NCBI GenBank assembly: GCA_031271405.1
Contig: JAISVT010000035.1
Span: forward strand, 1 to 59,067
DNA from: Candidatus Endomicrobium macrotermitis
Lineage (GTDB): Bacteria; Elusimicrobiota; Endomicrobiia; Endomicrobiales; Endomicrobiaceae
DNA: 59,067 nucleotides
Direction: 5' to 3'
The notes below the pieces were generated by a model. It worked only from the letters and a program-made list of their open reading frames with translations. It was not told the origin of the DNA and did not search any database. Position 1 is the first letter of the stretch. Each line of letters begins with the position of its first letter. The position numbers and the translations under genes are program-made. This document shows positions 1 through 7,648 of the stretch, piece by piece.

Positions 1-106
1 TTTTTTTGCCTTGTGTGTCTTTACACAAACCCGAAAGTATTATACCCCTCACCCTCTTGCTTGGCAAGCCCCTCTGCCGAAACTTGGATTGCTTTGTCTT
101 TTGCCG

Positions 107-272
107 TTGCCAAGCTGCCAAACTTCTAAACTTCCGAGCTTCGCCGCAAAGCGGCCTTGCCCTGTTAATATCCATAGATTCTGCGGCTTCGCGCAGAATG
201 ACGGCAATACTTTGTCTTTTGCCGTTGCCAAGCTGCCGAACTTCTGAACTTCCGAGCTTCCAATATTCTATC
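107..272. repeat. period-8 intergenic array with embedded REP-like half element (family i, YTKCYRAR words)
   Basis: TTGCCAAG CTGCCAAA CTTCTAAA CTTCCGAG CTTCGCCG ... TTGCCAAG CTGCCGAA CTTCTGAA CTTCCGAG CTTCCAAT ATTCTATC. Confidence 0.8.
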
Positions 273-1785
273 TGTAAAACACCAGCGAGCCGCTTATTAC
301 TTTTCCTTTTACTTTTATCTGGTATATATACGAGCCCGTTTCTACGTATGAGCCGTCTCTCTTTCCGTCCCACTTAAACTGCGAGCCCGAATCTACTTTT
401 GATATCTCCTGACCTCTTAAGTTGTATATCGTTACCGTATCTCCCATAGATAAATTTCTGAATTCTACAAGTTCTCCCGGCCTGAACGCTCTGTCTAACG
501 GCCTGTGCTCGCTGTCCGCTCTTACGGGGTTTGCAAACACGGCAAAATATCCCAGATTTCCGACTGTCGCTTCTACCGTCCTGGCCGCAGGATTATTCTT
601 CGATGTCGAAAGCTCAATCCAGCTGCTTCCGTCCCACCAAAACGCCACATACGCGTCGTTGCTGACGGCTTTCGCAATGTTTTGGACGTTTCCGTAATAT
701 AATGTAACCTTAGCCGATACCGATGAAGCCAAAACGTCAGAAACCGACGGGTCAACGGAATATATGCTGTAAAACTTGACGATCTCGGGATTTTCAAAGA
801 ACGGATAAGGCGTGCCGTCAGTCCATGCGCCTTCTTTAATCGTTATGGTCTTATCTTCAATGGCTCCTTCGTGCAGGAAGCTGACGCTTGTTTCGCCGTA
901 TCTCTGGTCTTCATTATCCAATATCACTTCGCGCACATCGTCGGATACATAAACGCTTGTGCTGACCTCTATAGGCACGGTTATCCAGGCTGTCTCGCTA
1001 GGGTTGTCGGGGTTTGCATGGTACGGATAATATTTGACAAACTTTTCAGGATCGACTCCGGCGGAATCTTCGGGATCCGAAATCGCAGCTTTCAGCCTGT
1101 AGTGCAGTTTTGACGCTTCATTGCTTACTCTCAGCGGAACGCTTACAAAGCTCATGCTTCCGTCAAGATCCACGCTCTGCGTGCTTATTTCCACTTCATC
1201 GTCATATTTATATTCTATCTCTATGCTCTTGGCCGTTGTCCCGAAATGATTGCCCACTAAAACCATATTCATCTGATAAGGCGAAATTCTCATCAAATCT
1301 TCATGGGCTGTCGCGGGATTATGAATAGTAAACCACTCGTCAAACTCCGTATAAGGCTGACCTTCTTTCGTATAATTGACTAAAATGCGGTAACTGCAGT
1401 CGAGGGCATTCGAATGGTCAAGCCCGCAGTCGTCTTCCAACAAAACCGAAAAGTCCGCGCTTCCGCTTGTAATGTTTCCGACAGCCGCGGTTACTGACGA
1501 CGTCTCCAAGCCTTCATGCCTATGCTCTACCCAGACGGAATCTATAGTTATGTCAGTACCGAAATACACGTTTCCCGTTACCGGAACGGGAAAATTATGC
1601 GAATGCTGTAAAATGAAAGTATCCTGCTTATGAACTATCATAACTCCCGTGACGGGAACAAAGGATATTTCAACGCTGAATCTTTTTGTCGGATTTGCGG
1701 CATCCACAACAGCCGTATCCGCTGTTTTATATACAAACATCGCCAAAAACGCTATTAAAATGGAGAATATGAATTTTTTATTCAT
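268..1785 (-). CDS. secreted protein with C-terminal FlgD-like / T9SS type-A-like sorting domain
   Basis: N-terminal signal peptide (MNKKFIFSILIAFLAMFVYKTADTA); C-terminus VTIYNLRGQEISKVDSGSQFKWDGKRDGSYVETGSYIYQIKVKGKVISGSLVFYR; 8-nt overlap with upstream ORF. Confidence 0.75.
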   Translation of the reverse strand: MNKKFIFSILIAFLAMFVYKTADTAVVDAANPTKRFSVEISFVPVTGVMIVHKQDTFILQHSHNFPVPVTGNVYFGTDITIDSVWVEHRHEGLETSSVTAAVGNITSGSADFSVLLEDDCGLDHSNALDCSYRILVNYTKEGQPYTEFDEWFTIHNPATAHEDLMRISPYQMNMVLVGNHFGTTAKSIEIEYKYDDEVEISTQSVDLDGSMSFVSVPLRVSNEASKLHYRLKAAISDPEDSAGVDPEKFVKYYPYHANPDNPSETAWITVPIEVSTSVYVSDDVREVILDNEDQRYGETSVSFLHEGAIEDKTITIKEGAWTDGTPYPFFENPEIVKFYSIYSVDPSVSDVLASSVSAKVTLYYGNVQNIAKAVSNDAYVAFWWDGSSWIELSTSKNNPAARTVEATVGNLGYFAVFANPVRADSEHRPLDRAFRPGELVEFRNLSMGDTVTIYNLRGQEISKVDSGSQFKWDGKRDGSYVETGSYIYQIKVKGKVISGSLVFYR

Positions 1786-4126
1786 AAAATAACTCCATCG
1801 TTATCGTATCGTTTTTATATAAATATCCTCTTTTTACCTGCGAAAAATCCGCGGCAAAATAAATATAGATTTTTCCGTCCTGAGGCACATTACCGTAGCC
1901 GGGCTGCCCCTGCCCGTCAAGCCTTGCCCATTTGAATCCCCGTCTGTCTAAAAACCTTATATCTTCCGAGTGGTCATAATACGAAATGCCGGAACCTGCC
2001 TCCGCTTCGGCGGTTATGTCTCTCATCCCCGACCATTCGGCGTAAAATTCGTTGTCGGCATAGATATTCTCGGAATCCGTATAAAGATTGTCCGACGCTC
2101 TCCACAGCATCGGGACGATAAAATTGCTTTCGCCTACGGAGACCAAACCGGAAACCGTAGAAGTTGCCATTCCTACATAAGAATGAGAAGATACGGCTAT
2201 GCTGTTGTCCGTATATATCTGCAGTCCCCACGCGGCATCTTGAAACCCTTCCGAAAACCACTCGGAAAGCTGCAATTCCAGATATTGGCCGGAAACGATA
2301 GGCACGGTGCTCCCCGAAATTGCGGCTTCGTTATCCCAAAGAATTGTGTCGGCACCCGTACTGCCGTCGCCGGCTCTGTTTTTTAAATTCAGTGTAACCA
2401 TCATTGAGGGAACGGAGAAATCGGCTTTTTTCCATACGATATAATCCGCATCTACAGCCGCTCCGTTATTATTCATCATAAAAAGAATTTCCGTAGTTTC
2501 AAGCAAAACAGCTTGAGTCAGAGCTGCAAAGCCGGTTGCGTTAAGAGGGATTGAAACTTTCTGCCAGCCGCCGGTCGCAGCAGTAATCCCAAAACTTGAT
2601 AAAGTTACCAGTTTATCAGCGCCGCCGCACTTAAAACCTACTTCTACATTGCCGATATTTGTACCTGCCGCACCTCTCACATAGAATTCTAAAATTCCGT
2701 TAAAAAATTCCGACATCGAACGCGCTGTTGCCGCCTGACTGCCGTCAACAAAAAATATGCCCCATCCGCCGTTAGGCGGAGACTTGAAATAAGAGCTTCC
2801 TTCAAACGCCGTACCGTCGGCAGTTCCGGCAGGGCCGCTGCCGTCAGACCACGGGAAAAGAACTACGGCGTCAATACCCGCACTGCCGAACTGCGCGCCT
2901 GTCACCGGCAGCCAATCCGAATATATGCTATATACGGCATTCGCTTTATTTCCGTAAACTTCCGACGCGGATTTTCTCCAAGTAATGTGATCAACATCGA
3001 TACTGCCGTTTCCGTTATGTTCAAACTGGATCAAGCGGGTTATCACCTTTAAATCGTTAACATTCAAATTACTTAAGAAGCCTTCGGAGTTCAAAGGTAT
3101 GGAAACTCTTTGCCACTGACCGTTATTAACTACGCCTAAAGCTTCAAGATTATTCTTTGCCCAAAAATCCCATCCCGGCTTTTGGATCCCGACTCTTATG
3201 TCTCCATAATTAGCGCCGGCAGATGTCGCAACTCTTATGTAAAACTCCAATGCCCCGTCAACATACGCCGACATATCCTGAGCTCTCTGAAGCGCAGGAT
3301 TCGTAGAATAAACAAACTCATATGCCCATAGGCCTGCAGTTCCCGTTCTTAAATGTTCGCTGCCTTCATATGGCGCTTCTGAAGCAGGCGTTACCGCCGC
3401 TCCGTTATATGTAAAGATACGGACTCTGTCTTCATTATTTGCCGTTGTTGACGCTCCCGATATTGTCTCGGAAAATACGCCGTATTCATCTTTACCGATA
3501 TTTGAAGAAGGTTCAACTGCTCCCGGCTTTTTCCAAATAAAACCGTCTAAATCAAAAGTAACAGGCGCTGACACATTGAGCAAAAGCGGTAATGTAACTC
3601 TGTTTAAATCATTTGCAATCGTCGGAGACGGATTCCCGAATGTAGCTTCTTCTATCGGTAAAATAAATTTATGCCATTCACCATTTGCAGAAAAAGAAGA
3701 AGTATTTACAGACAACTCATTAAGAGTTTTTACTCTTTCAAGATCAGGATCGCCTGCTTTATATCCAAACGATATAATATCGCCGATATTTGTTATGTTA
3801 GAGCTGGAACTTCTTACCCAAAATTCAATCGTTCCGCCCATAAAAGAACTCATATCATATTTTGCCCATCCTGCAAAAAGGAAGTAAGCGATTCCCGAGA
3901 CGGGGGCATCGACATGAAAATAATTAACGCCGTCTATCTTATCTTCCCCTGGCAGATATTGCCTGTCTGTTAATAAACCTCCCGTAATCCAACTCTCAAA
4001 ATCGACAGCAACTCCGGGATATGTTTCCGAATAAACTCCATATATATCATTATCCGCAGGCGCGGCAAAAGAAATGCCTGCAAAGAAAATCAGCATAGAT
4101 AATGATATAAAAAGTTTTTTTATCAT
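1778..4126 (-). CDS. secreted protein with three ~190-aa beta-rich (carbohydrate-binding-like) modules plus conserved C-terminal domain
   Basis: signal peptide; repeated blocks (YGVYSET..., LEFY(I/V)R, GQWQRVSIPLN, (V/I)D.D.I.WKK); C-terminus IYIYFAADFSQVKRGYLYKNDTITMELFYE. Confidence 0.75.
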   Translation of the reverse strand: MIKKLFISLSMLIFFAGISFAAPADNDIYGVYSETYPGVAVDFESWITGGLLTDRQYLPGEDKIDGVNYFHVDAPVSGIAYFLFAGWAKYDMSSFMGGTIEFWVRSSSSNITNIGDIISFGYKAGDPDLERVKTLNELSVNTSSFSANGEWHKFILPIEEATFGNPSPTIANDLNRVTLPLLLNVSAPVTFDLDGFIWKKPGAVEPSSNIGKDEYGVFSETISGASTTANNEDRVRIFTYNGAAVTPASEAPYEGSEHLRTGTAGLWAYEFVYSTNPALQRAQDMSAYVDGALEFYIRVATSAGANYGDIRVGIQKPGWDFWAKNNLEALGVVNNGQWQRVSIPLNSEGFLSNLNVNDLKVITRLIQFEHNGNGSIDVDHITWRKSASEVYGNKANAVYSIYSDWLPVTGAQFGSAGIDAVVLFPWSDGSGPAGTADGTAFEGSSYFKSPPNGGWGIFFVDGSQAATARSMSEFFNGILEFYVRGAAGTNIGNVEVGFKCGGADKLVTLSSFGITAATGGWQKVSIPLNATGFAALTQAVLLETTEILFMMNNNGAAVDADYIVWKKADFSVPSMMVTLNLKNRAGDGSTGADTILWDNEAAISGSTVPIVSGQYLELQLSEWFSEGFQDAAWGLQIYTDNSIAVSSHSYVGMATSTVSGLVSVGESNFIVPMLWRASDNLYTDSENIYADNEFYAEWSGMRDITAEAEAGSGISYYDHSEDIRFLDRRGFKWARLDGQGQPGYGNVPQDGKIYIYFAADFSQVKRGYLYKNDTITMELFYE

Positions 4127-4204
4127 TTTAATCTTTTAAAGGCCTGTCTTTTGTTTTTGGCGCTTTATATGTAAATGTTTTTATTTTCGATTTAAATTTT
4201 TACT

Positions 4205-4987
4205 TCAGCTTATAATGCTTCCGTCTTTTAATACTCTAAACTGCATACTTCTTACTACGGGCTTGATGAAATAGTCGTAACCGATAAGTTTTATGGAAAC
4301 GTCCGCCCGGTACTTGCCGGGTTTCAAATCGGACGGCATATCTACGCTAAAATCTTTGCTTACAGTTCCGGGATAAGCCGAAACGCTTTCAAACAACTGC
4401 ACAGACCTTACTTTTTTCTTCCCGCTGTATATGTCAACCATACCCGCGGGGCGCACAAGTATATTGCTGTCATTTCGAATAGCGATATTTAATCTTTTTA
4501 CACCGTTTGACAAAGAAATTATATCCAGAGAATCTATGCCGTATTCTATATTTTCAGTACCCTGCATTATAATGTGCACAGGCAGGCTCATAAGCACATT
4601 AACACCCGGGCTGCTCGGCGGATGCACTTTAAATTTAACCTGGCCGACAACTGAACCTTTTATGCTGTTATTAGGGAAAATCGTATATAATACGAGCTTT
4701 GTTTCGCCCTTTCTTATTGATAATTTTGAAGGAGTTATTTTTAACCACGAGGCTATAGGGATATCGAAATTTCCCCTGTATGACCAGTCTTTGTTTAATT
4801 CGGCGTTCACTTCAAGAGTAACGTCGCCGTCATAATTATTGGTAACGGAATAAGAGCCTTTTATAGGCGCGCCGTCAGGAGTTACCGTGCTTGCAATGCG
4901 CTGCGGGTCTATTTTTAGGTTGGCATAGGCCGCCGAAAAACAGAAAAATACAAGAAACAGCAATAGCTGTAACTTTCTCATAATCAA
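4205..4987 (-). CDS. secreted Ig-fold, periplasmic-chaperone-like / WxL-interacting (DUF916-like) protein
   Basis: signal peptide; pattern VTNNYDGDVTLEVNAEL...LKITPSKLSIRKGETKLVLYTIFPNNSIKGSVVGQVKFKV; family assignment tentative. Confidence 0.5.
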   Translation of the reverse strand: MIMRKLQLLLFLVFFCFSAAYANLKIDPQRIASTVTPDGAPIKGSYSVTNNYDGDVTLEVNAELNKDWSYRGNFDIPIASWLKITPSKLSIRKGETKLVLYTIFPNNSIKGSVVGQVKFKVHPPSSPGVNVLMSLPVHIIMQGTENIEYGIDSLDIISLSNGVKRLNIAIRNDSNILVRPAGMVDIYSGKKKVRSVQLFESVSAYPGTVSKDFSVDMPSDLKPGKYRADVSIKLIGYDYFIKPVVRSMQFRVLKDGSIIS

Positions 4988-5009
4988 GTTTTCCTTTTGG
5001 CTATTAACT

Positions 5010-5040
5010 TAAGGGCAGGGGATTTTTACCCCTGCCCTTA
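5010..5040. other. perfect 12-bp inverted repeat (intercistronic hairpin)
   Basis: taagggcagggg-atttttA-cccctgccctta between the 5058-5945 and 4205-4987 genes; no long U-run on the transcribed strand. Confidence 0.75.
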
Positions 5041-5057
5041 TTAATTCTAATTACAAC

Positions 5058-5945
5058 TTACGGCGTTACTACAAGTTCTACTGTCAAAGTATCCGTACCG
5101 TATGAATGACCGGCTCTTGCTCTTGCAAAATTAGACGCAAAGAAGAAATACCAATCATTAACATCCGCTCTGTCGTACGTGCTCCATATTTTCATACCCG
5201 CCGTTTTGGATATTGTGGCATATTCTTCGTCGAAAGCACCTGACGCAGGATCATAACCTGGTTGCCCTTCCGTTCCGCTTGCAGGTTTTGCGGCTTTTGA
5301 TTTATCGGTTACATAAAACAATGCACCGCCTGTTACGCCAAGAGCCTCAGACGTGTTACCATTATCGCTAAAGTTTGCCGTTGTGACGTCATAAGCGCCA
5401 TCGTCAACAAGAGCCTTCTGCTCTATTCTGAAAGATAAAGGCAAAGTGTTATTACCCGAACTGGTCATACCGCTTCCGCCTTTTTCAACCAAAGCGTTTA
5501 TGGTCTGGGACGAGCCGATGTTATAAGCCGTATTCGTAGAAGTAAGTGTATAGAGGTATGCACCTTCAGGAAGAGTTGCCCCTGCCTTATTTGCATTGTC
5601 TGTATATAACATCACTATCGTACCTACCGTATAAGCTTGGTTTGTAATCTTCGCATATACTTTAGAAGCTTTGAAAGTATCTGATCCTGCTTTTATGTCC
5701 GCTACACCCTGCCAGTCGATTTTTTCCGCTTCAGCATCACCGTCAGCCGGTTTATTTGCCGCCATTCTAAACAAGTCAAAACCAAACGTTGCGTTGCCGG
5801 TCTGAATAAACGAATGTTCTGCGCTAAAAAGCCCCAAAAGCGTCCCAGTCGTTGAAGACAAACTAACCGTCCTTGCTGCCATCGCGCTTCCTGCCGCTGC
5901 CGTTACAAATACTACCGCTAACAACAAACCTAAAAATTTACGCAT
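5058..5945 (-). CDS. small secreted protein, possible surface/appendage subunit; C-terminus resembles the large modular proteins
   Basis: signal peptide MRKFLGLLLAVVFVTAAAGSAMAA; C-terminus DWYFFFASNFARARAGHSYGTDTLTVELVVTP. Confidence 0.65.
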   Translation of the reverse strand: MRKFLGLLLAVVFVTAAAGSAMAARTVSLSSTTGTLLGLFSAEHSFIQTGNATFGFDLFRMAANKPADGDAEAEKIDWQGVADIKAGSDTFKASKVYAKITNQAYTVGTIVMLYTDNANKAGATLPEGAYLYTLTSTNTAYNIGSSQTINALVEKGGSGMTSSGNNTLPLSFRIEQKALVDDGAYDVTTANFSDNGNTSEALGVTGGALFYVTDKSKAAKPASGTEGQPGYDPASGAFDEEYATISKTAGMKIWSTYDRADVNDWYFFFASNFARARAGHSYGTDTLTVELVVTP

Positions 5946-6298
5946 TTGTTCCCTCCGTTCTGTTTATTTTGGTACTTTCGTACCACTGCTTTTTGACGAA
6001 AAAATTTTTGCTCCTTTTAATTATTTTCGACCTTTAAGCCTGCTTTATTATGTTATGCATAAAATTATACAAAAATCAGCGTAAAAAGTTATAAGATTTT
6101 GCAAATTTTTTACATTCAAAATTATAGAGAAAAATGAAAGAAAAAAACGGCAAAGCGGGGAAGGACAAAGTCCTGACGAAGCAACCCGGGTTAGTCTTTA
6201 AAAAACTTAAGAAATAAAGAACATTTTTAAGCAGCCGCGGATTCCCGGCTGCGGCTTCGCGCAGAATGACGGCAATACTTTGTCTTTTGCCTTTGCCT

Positions 6299-6510
6299 TT
6301 GCCGAGCTGCTGAGCTGCTAAACTTCCAAACTTCGCCGCGAAGCGGCCTTGCCCTGTTAACATCCATAGATTCTGCGACTTCGCGCAGAATGACGGCAAT
6401 GTTTTGTCTTCTGCCTTTGCCTTTGCCGAGTTGCTGAGCTGCTGAACTTCCGAACTTCGCCGCGAAGCGGCAACGCTGTTGCCAAGCTGCCGAGCTTCCA
6501 ATCTTCTATC
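6299..6510. repeat. period-8 intergenic array (family i), two blocks around a REP-like half element
   Basis: TTGCCGAG CTGCTGAG CTGCTAAA CTTCCAAA CTTCGCCG; second block TTGCCGAG TTGCTGAG CTGCTGAA CTTCCGAA CTTCGCCG ... CTTCTATC. Confidence 0.8.
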
Positions 6511-7648
6511 TGTAAAACACCAGCGAGCCGCTTATTACTTTTCCTTTCACTTTTATCTGGTATATGTACGAGCCCGTTTCAACATACGAGCCGTCTCTTT
6601 TTCCGTCCCACTTAAACTGCGAACCCGAATCTGCTTTTGATATTTCCTGCCCCCTTAAATTGTATATCGTCACCTTATCGCCCGGCGATAAATTTCTGAA
6701 TTCTACAAATTCTCCCGGCCTGAACGCCCTGTCTAAAGGCCTGTAGCCGCTGTCTGTAAGATCGGACTTTTCAAATATTCCGTAATACCCCAATTTCGTA
6801 CCGGTATGCGCAAGATTTAAAGTTACCGAGCGCATATCGGTTTCATTGATAAAACCGTTGACCCTTTCCCAAGAAGTGCCGTCAAGCCATCTGACTTCTA
6901 TATTCTTTGCATCGGCAGGCAGATCGCCGTAATACAATGTTATGGAAGGCATATACGCGCCGCCTTTTACCGCAAAATTCGCCGGAGAAAACTCGTACGC
7001 TATTATCGGCTTCAAATTACCCGAGTAAGGAAGCGTCTCTCTCGAATCTATTTCTTTTACCGAAAACTTCGTATCGGCAGGCAAAGCTCCGGAGATAAAA
7101 CTTTTTGAAGTGTTATCGTACCTTTGGTCTCCCATATGAAGCGTCAAAGTTCCGCCTTCCGCTCCGATAGTCTGCGATTTCGTATGATACAAACCGGCCT
7201 TTAAATAACCGCCGGCCGGATATTTGCCTTCGGTACCGTCTTTGGCGGCTGCAATTATCCTGTAATAAATAAAATCCGATTCCTGCCCGATAATTATCGG
7301 TTCCGCAGTAAAACCGTAAAGCGCTTCGCCGGTTTTTTGATAAGATACGCTCGAAGTTTTGACAACGGCATCATCGCTTGTGTAGTAATGAATTGAAAGA
7401 GAACCGATTTCAAGCGAGTCTCCCGCCAGAGAAACCGTACCCGTAGCCGTAAGCATACGCATATTAATTGAAACTCTTTCAATCGGCGCGTGAAATATTG
7501 AAACTGTCGTTTTGGCGGGAACAAAAGATATTTCAACGCTGAATCTTTTTGCCGGGCTTGCGCCGTCTATGACCGCCGCATATGCCGTTTTATGCGCGAA
7601 TATTGCCAAAAACGCTATTAAAATGGAGAATATGAATTTTTTATTCAT
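6506..7648 (-). CDS. secreted protein with C-terminal FlgD-like / T9SS type-A-like domain (paralog of 268-1785)
   Basis: near-identical N-terminal signal and C-terminal ~80 aa to 268-1785. Confidence 0.75.
   Translation of the reverse strand: MNKKFIFSILIAFLAIFAHKTAYAAVIDGASPAKRFSVEISFVPAKTTVSIFHAPIERVSINMRMLTATGTVSLAGDSLEIGSLSIHYYTSDDAVVKTSSVSYQKTGEALYGFTAEPIIIGQESDFIYYRIIAAAKDGTEGKYPAGGYLKAGLYHTKSQTIGAEGGTLTLHMGDQRYDNTSKSFISGALPADTKFSVKEIDSRETLPYSGNLKPIIAYEFSPANFAVKGGAYMPSITLYYGDLPADAKNIEVRWLDGTSWERVNGFINETDMRSVTLNLAHTGTKLGYYGIFEKSDLTDSGYRPLDRAFRPGEFVEFRNLSPGDKVTIYNLRGQEISKADSGSQFKWDGKRDGSYVETGSYIYQIKVKGKVISGSLVFYR

Noticed and set aside
107-272. Octamer arrays considered as CRISPR
   Set aside because: Units are contiguous 8-mers with no regular spacers and no cas genes nearby
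6-377. Small ORFs at the window start (123, 78 and 60 aa)
   Set aside because: Translations of the same repeat-rich intergenic region
5980-5997. TGGTAC-TTTC-GTACCA hairpin in the 5058-5945 leader considered as a riboswitch
   Set aside because: Only a 6-bp stem; I could not fit any known riboswitch consensus, so left unassigned
6076-6501. 141-aa minus-strand ORF (MEARQLGNSVAASRRSSEVQQLSNSAK...)
   Set aside because: Translation of the intergenic octamer/REP repeat; not a real protein
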